Positions 36,601 to 48,164 of a stretch of 64,000 nt of DNA are shown here, piece by piece (position 1 is the first letter of the stretch; every line of letters begins with the position of its first letter). The position numbers and the translations under genes were made by a program. The notes under the pieces were generated by a model. It worked only from the letters and a program-made list of their open reading frames with translations. It was not told where the DNA came from and did not search any database. Where the stretch lies: positions 124,323,593-124,387,592 of the forward strand of contig OX638130.1 of the NCBI GenBank assembly GCA_951804985.1, written 5' to 3'. This DNA comes from Dryomyza anilis. Its lineage: Eukaryota > Arthropoda > Insecta > Diptera > Dryomyzidae.

Positions 36601-36942
36601 AAAAAAAAAAGCAACTAAAACTTGTTACCGTTTTGAGTTGTCCAAAACTCAATCAGTGTATGAATGAATGCGTGAAGTAATGAATGAAGTTCAACTTATT
36701 GATTGACCGAATGATCGATGTGTGACAATTTTTCCGATTAGAGATTTCTATATATCGGAAGTTTAGGCTTAACTGCGACGCATGTAATCAATTTCACGTT
36801 ATTTAGATTTTTTTTACAGTTCTGCTTTTTAGTTTAATTCTGAGCGTGACTAGTAATACAGCCAAATTTGCATTTCTGAATGGCCGGAAGTAATTGTCGC
36901 AATTTACTCCAAGTGTGCACAAAGCGAGATCGTGAAAAATTA
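36601..36942. other. AT-rich spacer, nothing recognised
   Basis: Unremarkable A/T-rich DNA leading to the start of the 1582-bp duplication. Confidence 0.3.
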
Positions 36943-37331
36943 TGATCGCCAATGTATCGGCAAATGTAATCATTTCATTGCAGAGGGCAGCACGATCGCT
37001 GTATAATTTCCGGGATTATCAGTGGACCCACGGGCAAGTTTTATAGCGAGTTCAATGTGTCGTTAATGATGCGAGAGATTTTAAGAGATTCTTACTAAAC
37101 TTAGAACGATTGATAAAATAAATATGCATATTTTAGACAGTCCTTCAGAAAATCTTTAACAAATTTGCCCATATTCTGAAATTCATTTTCAGCTAAATTC
37201 GAATATATGAGGTATGTTTATGAAAAATTGAATTTACTTCGTTTGAAATACTTTATTTTTTATTGAAATATCGAATTTCGGTACAGCAAAAGAATAAATT
37301 CGATTCAATTGATATTCGAAAGTTGGAAAAT

Positions 37332-37712
37332 CCCAGTATGCCATTCGTATCGATATCGTTACGAGATCATTGCGAGTAGATGGAGAAATCCCACGATATC
37401 GGATCCCTTCTCGTAACGATATCGAACGTAAAGTTGGACCTAGATGGTAGGTAGATATCAGATGGTTCTGTCGGAGTTTCTCGATACGATAAGTTTTTCG
37501 ATATGGGAACGATATCGAAGAAAATAAAGATCAAAGTTCGATTGCTGCGAAAAATATTGCGATATCGATTTGATAAATGTTTAAATATCGTATTTTGTCA
37601 AAGAATTTGAATGTACAGCATTTTTTTAAAATTAGAATCGAGAACTTTTTTTATCGTAGTTATTCGAGAAAGCTTCGAGGTATCGAAGGTCTCCGAGATA
37701 TGGTAGATTGGG
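37332..37712. mobile_element. CCCAGTATGCCA-ended TIR element, first in the unit
   Basis: 381 bp from CCCAGTATGCCATTCG to GAGATATGGTAGATTGGG; the right end mirrors the left. Flanked by AT on both sides. The interior is rich in CGATATCG and related palindromes (TCGATATCGTTACGAGATC mirrored by CTCGTAACGATATCGA). No coding capacity. Superfamily unknown to me. Confidence 0.7.
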
Positions 37713-37795
37713 ATTATGGATTATCAATGATACACTTGATCTAGTCGAGATCAAATACATCTCGTTTGCAAAAGTCATCCAATAATACGTTTTAA

Positions 37796-38181
37796 CCCAG
37801 TATGCCATTCGTTTCGAAATCGTTACGAGATCAATGAAATCACACGATATCGGATACTTTCTCTTATCGTTATCGAGCGTCAAATTTGATTACATGGTAG
37901 GTAAATATCGATGCATTTTGTCGGAGTTTTCTCGGTACGTTAAATTTTTTGAAATCGGAACGATATCGATGTAAAAAATGATCAAAGTTCGATATTGCTT
38001 CGAAAAATATTACGATATCAATTCGAAAAATTGTTATATATCGAATCTTGTCAATGAATTTGAATGTACGAAAAATTATAAAAAATAAGAAACGATAAAG
38101 CAACGAAATCGAACTTTTTTTCTCGAAGTTATTCGATAAAAATTCGAGGCATCTGGGGTCTCCGAGATATGGCAGACTGGG
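37796..38181. mobile_element. CCCAGTATGCCA-ended TIR element, second in the unit
   Basis: 386 bp from CCCAGTATGCCATTCG to GAGATATGGCAGACTGGG, with 12-bp end repeats differing at one base. Flanked by AA on both sides. It is about as long as its neighbour and collinear with it throughout but considerably diverged, so the pair arose long before the 1582-bp duplication. Confidence 0.75.
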
Positions 38182-38913
38182 AAGCTATAAACCGATCGTG
38201 AAAATGATGAAGAGTGTTTTAGACAGTTTTTATATTTTATCGCGACTATAATTTCGGAATTTTGCTCTTTACAGACATCTAACAAATGCTAATCTTTGGT
38301 GAATTATTGAACTGAACTGAACACGGAAAGAATTGTACTAGGAAATAATGGATTTACGGAAAATAGTACAGGAGAAGAATGATCTCCGCCAAGAAATTTC
38401 TATGGGAAGAACTGTCTCGTAGATATATTGCCCTGAGACGAATTGTCTTGAAAAACAAAATAGCCCGGAGATAATTGGTAAGAATGATAGCGGGAAAGAG
38501 ATATTGCCCTGAGACGAATTGTATTGATCGCCAATGTATCGGCAAATGTAATCATTTCATTGCAGAGGGCAGCACGATCGCTGTATAATTTCCGGGATTA
38601 TCAGTGGACCCACGGGCAAGTTTTATAGCGAGTTCAATGTGTCGTTAATGATGCGAGAGATTTTAAGAGATTCTTACTAAACTTAGAACGATTGATAAAA
38701 TAAATATGCATATTTTAGACAGTCCTTCAGAAAATCTTTAACAAATTTGCCCGTATTCTGAAATTCATTTTCAGCTAAATTCGAATATATGAGGTATGTT
38801 TATGAAAAATTGAATTTACTTCGTTTGAAATACTTTATTTTTTATTGAAATATCGAATTTCGGTACAGCAAAAGAATAAATTCGATTCAATTGATATTCG
38901 AAAGTTGGAAAAT

Positions 38914-39294
38914 CCCAGTATGCCATTCGTATCGATATCGTTACGAGATCATTGCGAGTAGATGGAGAAATCCCACGATATCGGATCCCTTCTCGTAACG
39001 ATATCGAACGTAAAGTTGGACCTAGATGGTAGGTAGATATCAGATGGTTCTGTCGGAGTTTCTCGATTCGATAAGTTTTTCGAAATGGGAACGATATCGA
39101 AGAAAATAAAGATCAAAGTTCGATTGCTGCGAAAAATATTGCGATATCGATTTGATAAATGTTTAAATATCGTATTTTGTCAAAGAATTTGAATGTACAG
39201 CATTTTTTTAAAATTAGAATCGAGAACTTTTTTTATCGTAGTTATTCGAGAAAGCTTCGAGGTATCGAAGGTCTCCGAGATATGGTAGATTGGG
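38914..39294. mobile_element. Duplicate of the 37332-37712 element
   Basis: Carried by the second 1582-bp copy; the ends and flanking AT are conserved. Confidence 0.7.
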
Positions 39295-39377
39295 ATTATG
39301 GATTATCAATGATACACTTGATCTAGTCGAGATCAAATACATCTCGTTTGCAAAAGTCATCCAATAATACGTTTTAA

Positions 39378-39763
39378 CCCAGTATGCCATTCGTTTCGAA
39401 ATCGTTACGAGATCAATGAAATCACACGATATCGGATACTTTCTCTTATCGTTATCGAGCGTCAAATTTGATTACATGGTAGGTAAATATCGATGCATTT
39501 TGTCGGAGTTTTCTCGGTACGTTAAATTTTTTGAAATCGGAACGATATCGATGTAAAAAATGATCAAAGTTCGATATTGCTTCGAAAAATATTACGATAT
39601 CAATTCGATAAATTGTTATATATCGAATCTTGTCAATGAATTTGAATGTACGAAAAATTATAAAAAATAAGAAACGATAAAGCAACGAAATCGAACTTTT
39701 TTTCTCGAAGTTATTCGATAAAAATTCGAGGCATCTGGGGTCTCCGAGATATGGCAGACTGGG
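39378..39763. mobile_element. Duplicate of the 37796-38181 element
   Basis: Carried by the second 1582-bp copy; the ends and flanking AA are conserved. Confidence 0.75.
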
Positions 39764-40020
39764 AAGCTATAAACCGATCGTGAAAATGATGAAGAGTGTT
39801 TTAGACAGTTTTTATATTTTATCGCGACTATAATTTCGGAATTTTGCTCTTTACAGACATCTAACAAATGCTAATCTTTGGTGAATTATTGAACTGAACT
39901 GAACACGGAAAGAATTGTACTAGGAAATAATGGATTTACGGAAAATAGTACAGGAGAAGAATGATCTCCGCCAAGAAATTTCTATGGGAAGAACTGTCTC
40001 GTAGATATATTGCCCTGAGA

Positions 40021-40483
40021 CGAATTGTCTTGAAAAACAAAATAGCCCGGAGATAATTGGTAAGAATGATAGCGGGAAAGAGATATTGCCCTGAGACGAA
40101 TTGTATTGAAAAACAAAATAGCCCGGAGATAATTGGTACTAATGATAGCGGGAAAGAATTATTGTTAGGATAGATGTCTCTGAATTATATCTTAAATTAA
40201 GTATAATTCATTTTTAAATTTGAATTTCGTCTAACGATTATTTAGGGATGATCTTCAGTAATATTTAAAAAAAGAATGATAGCGGGAAAGAGATATTGCC
40301 CTGAGACGAATTATATTGAAAAACAAAATAGCCCGGAGATAATTGGTACTAATGATAGCGGGAAAGAATTATTGTTAGGATAGATGTCTCTGAATTATAT
40401 CTTAAATTAAGTATAATTCATTTTTAAATTTGAATTTCGTCTAACGATTATTTAGGGATGATCTTCAGTAATATTTAAAAAAT
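40021..40483 (+). repeat. 210-bp and ~98-bp tandem repeats after the duplication
   Basis: AAAACAAAATAGCCCGGAGA followed by TAATTGGTACTAATGATAGC starts at about 40110 and again 210 bp later at 40320. The shorter block (AATGATAGCGGGAAAG...CCTGAGACGAATTNTNTTG) also occurs near 38484-38524, 40066-40108 and 40274-40318. Repeated slippage or unequal exchange at the edge of the 1582-bp duplication is the simplest reading. Confidence 0.85.
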
Positions 40484-40595
40484 TTCGAAAAAGGTTTCTA
40501 AAATTCTCTACACAAATTTTCGATACGAAACAGGTTTAGAGTTAACCTAATTCATATAATCAAAGTAAGAAGAATCATAGAATTATGGATATAGT

Positions 40596-41272
40596 TTCAC
40601 ATATTGTCACTATCATGCCCAAGGGGCGAATGTGTAATTATTAACATTTGCATTTTTTTACATTTTTGAATGTAGTTTTTCCTCAAGTATACTGTGGCAA
40701 AATCGTGTGTGATTTTGTTGGATATTTCTAGCCACAAAAGACAAAACAAAAAGGTCGAATTCAAAAAATTGATAATGTTGTCATGCCAAAAGGGCGAATC
40801 TTTTCGTTTTTTTGCCATAACAAGATAAAATAGTGGTGTAAAAGTATTAATTGTTTGTTTTTAAAGCACCTTTAGATCATCATCATTATTTTAAAATATT
40901 TTTGTTTTAATTTTTATTATTTGCAAATAAAATGTTTTGAAAATTATTTTTAAATAATAATGCCAATTGATAGGTGCTTTGAAAACAAATAATAAATGCC
41001 TTAACATTACTATTTTATTTTGCACCAATAAAGAGTTATAGCACAAAAATGAAAAGATTCGCCCTTTTGGCATGACAAATTTCAAATTTCAAATTTCTTG
41101 GTTTTTTTGCTATAACTCTTTATTAGAGCAAGATAAAATAGTACTGTAAAGGCATTTATTATTTGTTTTTAAAACACATATCGATTGGCATCATTATTTA
41201 AAAATATTTTGTCAACAAATTGTCTGGCAAATAACAAATAGAAAATTAATATTTGGAACATTATTTAAAAAA
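40596..41272. mobile_element. Foldback-like element with GCCAAAGGGGCG ends (copy 2, right end lost)
   Basis: The left end (TTGTCACTATCATGCC, AAGGGGCGAATGTGTAAT) matches the element at 7887-8900. The inner hairpin is well kept: GTCATGCCAAAAGGGCGAAT near 40780 is mirrored by ATTCGCCCTTTTGGCATGAC ending at about 41077. After AATATTTGGAACATTATTT near 41270 the similarity stops, so the right terminus is missing. Confidence 0.7.
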
Positions 41273-41709
41273 AAAATTTAAAAATGCAAAATGCAAAAAA
41301 AATAATTTTATTAAATTATGAAAACTAAATATGTTATGCAATAAGTAATAGGAACACCTTAAAATTTATATTTTTTGTATTTGACTGGTCCTAACTTCGG
41401 TCAGATTAAACCGAATTTCATATAGTTTATTTCAAAATATTAGCTGAAGTATTATCAATGAAAATCAAAAGAGATTTGATAGAAAACTAAAAACTGCAAA
41501 AAGTTAAAGACCATAATATGTAAAAAACACGAGATTTGCCAAATATTTGTTTTACGTAATAACTCAAAAGCTTGAGATAATCTGAAAAAACTGATTATGA
41601 GGTAGTGATTAGAATCTTGACGTCGATCATAATATCATACTTTGATCGCTGATAATTTTTTTTTTGTTGTGCTGTGTTATCAAGTATACTTTCTTTAATA
41701 TTACAAAAC
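41273..41709. other. AT-rich spacer, nothing recognised
   Basis: Plain A/T-rich DNA without gene or repeat that I can define. Confidence 0.3.
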
Positions 41710-41880
41710 TGTTTTCTACGGGGAAGTCAGGTGATGAATTGTACCAGAATTGTTTTTGGGGAACATTGTAAATGAGATGAGTTTTCTCAGGGAAAAACAT
41801 TCTTGGCGATGAAATGTCCGGGAACAAATTCTCTTACAAAGGATTGCCTGAAGCAAAATTGTCTGACTGCAAGATACAAC
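41710..41880. repeat. Degenerate short minisatellite of the GGGGAA-NNTTGT type
   Basis: Repeated phrases such as CTACGGGGAAGTC, TTTTTGGGGAACATTGTA, CTCAGGGAAAAACATTCT and GTCCGGGAACAAATTCTC recur every 17-20 bp. They resemble the arrays at 34165-34575, 38340-38520 and 53030-53195. Confidence 0.55.
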
Positions 41881-42383
41881 GTATTTTTCGAGATTTAGTA
41901 AATTTCCATTTCTTATTGAAGGAGAAAATGTCGAAATTTGAAGTATCTCGCTTCGCATCACCAGTTGGAAATGTAAAACCCCGAAGTTGTAAAGAGCTTG
42001 AAAACGTTTCGTTTACAATGGGAGGCTGTGTCGATGCAGGCAACCAAATCGAGAATAAAACTTACACAATATGCAAAATAATAATGGAGCCAAAAAAAAA
42101 AAGAATCAAACGAATTACTCTACCAGCAACATATAATTTACCCAAAACTACAGCAACAGCAGCTGATGTTGCTCCTTTGCCCAAACAGAACAAAGGCTAC
42201 CTGGTAGCATGTTCCATGATTGGCTCAAAATCGCATCGACTGCATATTCAAGACTCCTTCCACCAACGTCCGTGTTGCATAATAATCAAAGGTCTCAAAA
42301 ATGCTGCAACTGCAACAACAACAACTAAGAAGATCGTGCATCAGTTTTACGATGTTGTTGTTTTTGCGCTTGCAATTCGCTAA
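41814..42383 (+). CDS. Doubtful 189-residue open frame, the longest non-repetitive frame here
   Basis: ATG at 41814, stop at 42383. The first 20 or so codons lie in the degenerate minisatellite, which speaks against a real start. The rest has a lysine patch (PKKKRIKRI), a threonine/alanine-rich run and CAA-repeat-derived threonines, with no domain I recognise, no signal peptide and no membrane segment. Dense overlapping frames on both strands suggest merely a patch of lower A+T. I judge it more likely chance than gene; a terminal exon cannot be excluded. Confidence 0.12.
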   Translation: MSGNKFSYKGLPEAKLSDCKIQRIFRDLVNFHFLLKEKMSKFEVSRFASPVGNVKPRSCKELENVSFTMGGCVDAGNQIENKTYTICKIIMEPKKKRIKRITLPATYNLPKTTATAADVAPLPKQNKGYLVACSMIGSKSHRLHIQDSFHQRPCCIIIKGLKNAATATTTTKKIVHQFYDVVVFALAIR

Positions 42384-43260
42384 TTTTTGGCATTTATCTC
42401 ATTATCCTGTCGTTTTTTGAGCATCATTTATCTGTGGGGGCAGGCAGTAGCAGCAGCCCGACTCGAAGTCATAATCGTGCTAAACTTCATGTGGTAGTAA
42501 CTCTTCTGAAGCATAATTCGAAGTTAGTTATTTTTTTAAGTTTTGCATAATCGTTGCAGCACGAGCTGCTTTTAGCGCAGATTATTGGTTTGGTATTTTT
42601 TCGATTTTGAGTTTTTTGATTGCAAAATGGCTGCTGCGATTTTTTGGCATTTTGCGCAATTTGTCCGAAAAACGCCTGTTTATGCAACAAAATGCGGATA
42701 ATCCGTAATTTTATCGAATTTTATAGTAACGATTAAAGGTGCAAATTTTAAGATATTCATATATGAGACATTCGAACGTCGGGGTTATTATCAGTTTTGA
42801 AAAGTGAGAAATTTTAAATTTAAAACTGTGCATTCTGTATCAAATGGAATTTCGGCGTGTTTATATTGTGGTGCTCCCTTGATATTTTCAGTTGATTATT
42901 TTTTATTAAAAAGAAATAATAATAAAATTTCAGAAATTTTAATTTTAAACCATTTCTAAATCCCACATTTTAACACTACAACAAAACGTCGTTGCGGTCG
43001 GTCATTTGCCAATTACATAAACAGCGCCGCACCATAACAAGCACCACATCCATCACATTATAGTCAAATAATTGTGCTACGGAGCAACAAAAGGTACAAC
43101 GAACAAAAACGTACAACAACGTACAACATGCGTGCGCAGTTCGAGATACAAACATAGTAGATACGAAGTGCTCAAAGCCAGATACCAGATACATATACCA
43201 GATACGATATGTTTTAATGTGTTTTAAATGGTTTGAAAATTTGGTATAATTATAATTGGC
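42384..43260. promoter_or_regulatory. Unique stretch with candidate regulatory character
   Basis: 42410-42690 contains GGGGGCAGGCAGTAGCAGCAG, CAGCACGAGCTGCTTTTAGC and GCAAAATGGCTGCTGCGATT, of higher complexity than its surroundings. 43090-43210 has ACGTACAACA and CCAGATAC short repeats. No credible gene. Confidence 0.2.
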
Positions 43261-43610
43261 CGTTGTTAAAGCATATTTCTTCTACAACAACAGCAACAAC
43301 AACAAAACAATAAAAAGGCAACAATAGTAACTGTTTAAAAATGACCCACAACAACATCCGAAACAGAACACAGAAATAAAACATTTTTATGAGGCCAATT
43401 ATTTTGACTGTGGTCATTATAAGCGCCTCCAAAAATAACAACAACAACAAAAAAATAAATATAACTACAAAAAATATATATAATTCCAGCACATGCAACT
43501 GTAGGGCAATTAATAGACCGTAGTAGGTTACATTGTGGTTGCCAACAACAACAATTGGTTGCAAAAAGGTTGCACAAAGGTTGCGCAAAGGTTGTTCAGC
43601 CAAATCTTTA
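43261..43610. repeat. CAA microsatellites and a 12-bp short repeat
   Basis: CAACAACAGCAACAACAACA-type tracts at about 43282-43303, 43437-43450 and 43543-43555, then AAAAGGTTGCAC/AAAGGTTGCGC in three or four copies at 43563-43595. The minus-strand frames with valine/isoleucine/leucine runs read these tracts and are not genes. Confidence 0.75.
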
Positions 43611-43639
43611 GAGATTTGCAGTAAAAAAAAATTAAATCT

Positions 43640-45990
43640 TATAAAGAAAAATAAATATTTTAGTTCAAAATAAAATTTTTAAGTGAGCATTAAAATTTTA
43701 GTGAAAAAATTAAAATTTTTGAATAAAAATATTTAATTTTTAAAAACTAAATTTTAGTGGGATAATATAATTTTTATGGAAAATTTAAATTTCAAGTGGA
43801 AAATTGAATTTTTAGTGCAAAATGGAATTTTAGAGAAAAATTGAATTTTTAGTGAAAAATTTAATTTTTAGAGAACAATTGAATTTGTAGTGAAAAATTG
43901 CATTTTTATGGAAAATTGAAATTTTCGTGAAAATGTTATTTTTTAGTGAAAAATTTAATTTTTAGTGGAAAATTAATTTTTTTGTAAAAATTAATATTTT
44001 TGTAAAAATATTTTTTTCTTTTTTCAGTGAAAAAGTAATTTTTTAGAGAAAAATTTAATTTATGGTAAAAATTGAATATTTAGTGAAAAATTAATTTTTA
44101 ATGAAAAATTGAATTTTAATGAAAAACTGAATTTTTAATGAAAAAAAGAATTTTTTAGTAAAAAAAGAATTTTTAAGTAAAAATTTAATTTTTATTGAAA
44201 ACTTGAATTTTGTTGAAAAATTGAATTTTTAGTGAAAATTTAATTTTTAGTCAAAAATTGAATTTTTATTGAAAAATTGAATTTTTAGTAAAAATATGAA
44301 TTATTAGTGAAAAATTGAATTTTTAGTGAAAAATTGAATTTTAGTGAAAAATTGAATTATTAGACAAATTAAATTTTAGACAAATTGAATTTATTGTGAT
44401 TAATTGAAATTTTAGTGAAAAACTGAATTTTTAGTGAAAATTTGAATTTTGAGTGAAAAATTGAATTTCAATGAAAAAATGAATTTTTAGTGAAAAATTG
44501 AGGTTTTAGTGAAAATTAAATTTTTTTAGTGAAAAATTGAATTTTTAGTGAAAAATTGAATTTTTAGTGAAAAATTGAATTTTTAGTGAAAAATTGAATT
44601 TTTAGTGAAAAATTGAATTTTTAGTGAAAAATTAAATTTTTTGTGAGAAATTGAATTTTTAGTGATAAATTGAATTTTTAGTGAAAATTTAATTTATAGT
44701 CAAAAATTGAATTTTTATTGAAAAATTGAATTTTTAGTAAAAATATGAATTATTAGTGAAAAAATTGAATTTTTAGTTCTTTATTGAATTTTTAGTGAAA
44801 AATTGAATTTTTAGTGAAAAATTGAATTTTTAGTGAAAAAATGAATTTTTAGTGAAAAATTGAATTTTAGTGAAAAATTGAATTATTAGACAAATTAAAT
44901 TTTAGACAAATTGAATTTATTGTGATTAATTGAAATTTTAGTGAAAAACTGAATTTTTAGTGAAAATTTGAATTTTTAGTGAAAAATTGAATTTCAATGA
45001 AAAAATGAATTTTTAGTGAAAAATTGAGGTTTTAGTGAAAATTAAATTTTTTAGTGAAAAATTGAATTTTTAGTGAAAAATTGAATTTTTAGTGAAAAAT
45101 TGAATTTTTAGTGAAAAATTGAATTTTTAGTGAAAAATTGAATTTTTAGTGAAAAATTGAATTTTTAGTGAAAAATTGAATTTTTAGTGAAAAATTAAAT
45201 TTTTTGTGAGAAATTGAATTTTAAGTGAAAAATTGAATTTTTGTGAAAAATTGAATTTTTAGTGCAAATTTACTTTTTTTTGTCAAAAATTGAATTTTTA
45301 GTGAAAAACTAAATTTTTAGTGAGAATTGAATTTTTTTGAAAAATTTAATTTTTAGTGAAAATTTAATTTTGAGTCAAAAATTGAATTTTAGTGAAAAAC
45401 TGAATTTTTAGTGAAAAATTGAATTTTTAGTGAAAAACTGAATTTTTAGTGAAAAATTGAATTTTTAGTGAAAAATTTAATTTTTAGTGAAAAATTGAAT
45501 TTTTAGTGAAAAATTAAATTTTTAATGAAAAATTGAATTTTACTGAAAAACTGAATTTTTAGTGAAAATTGAATTTTTTGCGAAAAATTTTATTTACAGT
45601 GAAAATTTAATTTTGAGTCAAAAATTGAATTTTAGTGAAAAACTGAATTTTTAGTGAAAATTTGAATTTTTAGTGAAAAATTAAATTTTTTGTGAAAATT
45701 GAATTTTTAGTCAAAAATTTAATTTTTAGTCAAAAATTCAATTTTTAGTGAAAAAATGAATTTTTAGTGAAAAATTGAATTTTTAGTGAAAAATTGAATT
45801 TTTAGTGAAAATTTAATTTTTAGTCAAAAATTGAATTTTTAGTGAAAAAATGAATTTTTAGTGAAAAATTGAATTTTAGTGAAAAATTGAATTTTTAGTG
45901 AAAATTTGAATTCTAGTGAGAAATTGAATTTAAGTGAAAAATTTAATTTTTAGTGAAAAATTGAATTTTTAGTGAAAATTGATTTAAAAA
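43640..45990 (-). repeat. 19-bp minisatellite, reverse orientation, longest block
   Basis: About 2.35 kb of TTGAATTTTTAGTGAAAAA units. Several segments are perfect (for example 44526-44630 and 45062-45200). A higher-order duplication is superimposed: the variant string ATTATTAGACAAATTAAATT occurs at 44356 and 44882, and TTTTTAGTAAAAATATGAAT at about 44282 and 44731, so a segment of roughly 450-530 bp has been copied within the array. Confidence 0.95.
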
Positions 45991-46480
45991 AAAAACTTTT
46001 TATTTCTGGGAAATAACCCATTTGGATCCAAATTGATTTTGAGTATTCCACACTGAACCGATTTAAACTCTGAAATACTTTTTCATTTTAAAGTACTTTA
46101 AAATTCAAAAAAAATCCTTTTACGACGATCCTTATGTTAAACACTCTCCTTCCACCCCACGATCAACGAACTTTCCACACGAATGCACACGAAGTACCGC
46201 ATAATGTACGTCCTTTACCTTGGAACATTTTATTGCCAGCATTCGTTTTGTGACCTCAGCTAATATGAATGAATGAATGAATGAATGAATGGCTTGACTT
46301 TCGAATTTATGTGGATTTTATGCAAATACCGACAAATGCATTTTGGCTACACGTTTTCTGACACTTCAATTACGATTATTTAATTGTCAGCCGACAGTCA
46401 GACACAATCAGACAGTCGTCGTATAAAGCGAAAGAACAGCCAGATCTATGTGCTGTCATTTGAATACTTAAATTACTTAA
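45991..46480. promoter_or_regulatory. Unique island with a GAAT tetranucleotide microsatellite
   Basis: Complex DNA (CCTTCCACCCCACGATCAACG near 46149) and a pure GAAT repeat of about six copies at 46266-46291. 46388-46420 is rich in CAGACA/CAGTC. Possible regulatory DNA; no gene. Confidence 0.25.
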
Positions 46481-48164
46481 ATGATAAATTATTGTAAATC
46501 ATAATTTGCGCAATTTAGTTTTGTATGTTTTTGAGTGTTTTTTGTGCGGCTGCTGATGTTAACCAAGTGTGAAATTATTTAAATTATCTTTTAAGTGCTG
46601 CGCGAAGTTAAAAAAAGGTGAAAAAAAGGGTTCATCGAAAGTACGTTTTGACTAATGTTGTCTCTTTTCTGTACCTTTGATATGGCGATAGTGCTTTGCT
46701 TGCGTCTCTTTCGGTTACTGACTTCGACGGAGTCTGTATTTTATTATAGTCCATCATGTTATTGTTAACGTGTGAAAATTAAAGTCAGTTTGTGTTTTGG
46801 AAACTCGACAGCAATCATTTATTTAATTTAAATGCCATTTTCACACATTATGTCACAAACAATTTCGGCAACGTGCTTCATTCACAATGATCATAATTAG
46901 TCTGAATTATACAAATTGTAGTAGTAATTGTTATTTTTTGTTTTTTGTAATTGTGGTTGTAGCGACAATAATGCTGAACGAATTGTTATTTGAAATATAT
47001 TTGAAAGTGTTTTTATTAAGAGAGTCTAATAATACAAATAGTTTTTGTTAAAGTAAAACTTACCAATTACGGTTTTTTTTAAATATTATAATAAAATGTT
47101 CTGCATTGTCACTTGTCTTCTTAAATCTAAAACAAATACTGAGTTTGTTTTAAAAATTTGTTTTTATAAAATTATAATTTTTTAGCTACCATAAACTCAT
47201 TCAAACATTTAAAAAAAAAATCCATAAAAAATAAAAAAATAAAATTATTTAAAATTTTATTATTTTTTTTAAATTAAAATGCTTTTTATAATATATATTT
47301 TTTATTTATTTTTGTATCTAATTTTTTTATTTTTCAATATTTAATTTTTGAAAAGTTCGTGGCTCAACTCTTTTGTGTCGAGATTTTTCCAAAGTACAGC
47401 ACTCCAACAACAAGTGCTTTTTGAAGCACATTTCCGTTTGTAATTTGTTGGATTTTTTATAGCAATTTCAGCTAAAACCCTTTGCCAACATTTAAATCAG
47501 TTAACCAACTGTTAAAATATAAAATAAAATATGCATTAAACTCTGTTTTGTGCGACTGTCAACACTTACAACACACGAAGCAATAATTGCTCTATGTGTT
47601 TGTCTAAGTTGTGGAGACCATGTTGTACAACAATTGCAAAGTACTTAGAACTACATTTTGCCCTCTCCCCCCATTCGGCAATCAGTTAAATGACAGTTTG
47701 TCTAAATGCAACAGGCCAGTCAGGCAGACAGACAGGCCATTTCATGTGCTATTTGTCATGAATAAAAGGCACCAAAAGAACGATTTAGAAATGTTAACAA
47801 ATTAATGTAACAAAAAATTAACAACAAATGTTAATAATAAATGCTAACAAAAAGTATGCGGTACACTATGACAAGCAAACTGTAAAATAAATAAAAAGTT
47901 AATAGATTTTCAGCGGTTGACTTTAAAACGTTGTCAACAGGAAGTGACGATTATGCACGCTTTGCTGGGTTTCGACGCAGGTGGACAAGACCCGGTGATA
48001 AAATAACAAAAAAAACATACAGCACCATTATACAAAACTATAAAAAAAATATATATAAAAAAGAAATATAAAAATTAATATAAAAAATTCTATTGTAAAA
48101 TATAAAAAAAAAATATGAAATAGTATAATTGAAATATAAACATAAAAATTCAAATGTCTATTTT
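46481..48164. other. AT-rich non-coding stretch
   Basis: Mixed unique DNA and homopolymer-rich DNA (47190-47350 is nearly all A/T). CAGGCCAGTCAGGCAGACAG near 47712 is a short degenerate repeat. No gene recognised. Confidence 0.3.

Larger units (their letters stand above)
36943..38524 (+). repeat. 1582-bp tandem duplication, copy 1
   Basis: TGATCGCCAATGTATCGGC at 36943 recurs at 38525, and the whole 1582-bp segment repeats. By eye I found only four substitutions between copies (near 37174, 37487, 37500 and 38027). The copy contains two CCCAGTATGCCA-ended elements and, at its end, GACGAATTGT/GATAGCGGGAAAG minisatellite-like DNA. The join has a short microhomology (ATTGA). Confidence 0.95.
38525..40106 (+). 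repeat. 1582-bp tandem duplication, copy 2
   Basis: Near-identical to 36943-38524. After it the sequence continues with AAAACAAAATAGCCCGG instead of restarting, so there are two full copies. It contains the duplicate TIR elements at 38914-39294 and 39378-39763. Such high identity means a very recent event or an assembly duplication. Confidence 0.95.

Noticed and set aside
37632..39867. Paired minus-strand frames of 83, 77 and 69 codons present twice, 1582 bp apart
   Set aside because: They are repeated only because the DNA is duplicated, and they overlap TIR elements. No domain is visible.
43250..43603. 117-codon minus-strand frame with valine and leucine runs
   Set aside because: The runs are CAA/TTG microsatellites read backward; two such frames overlap in different phases.
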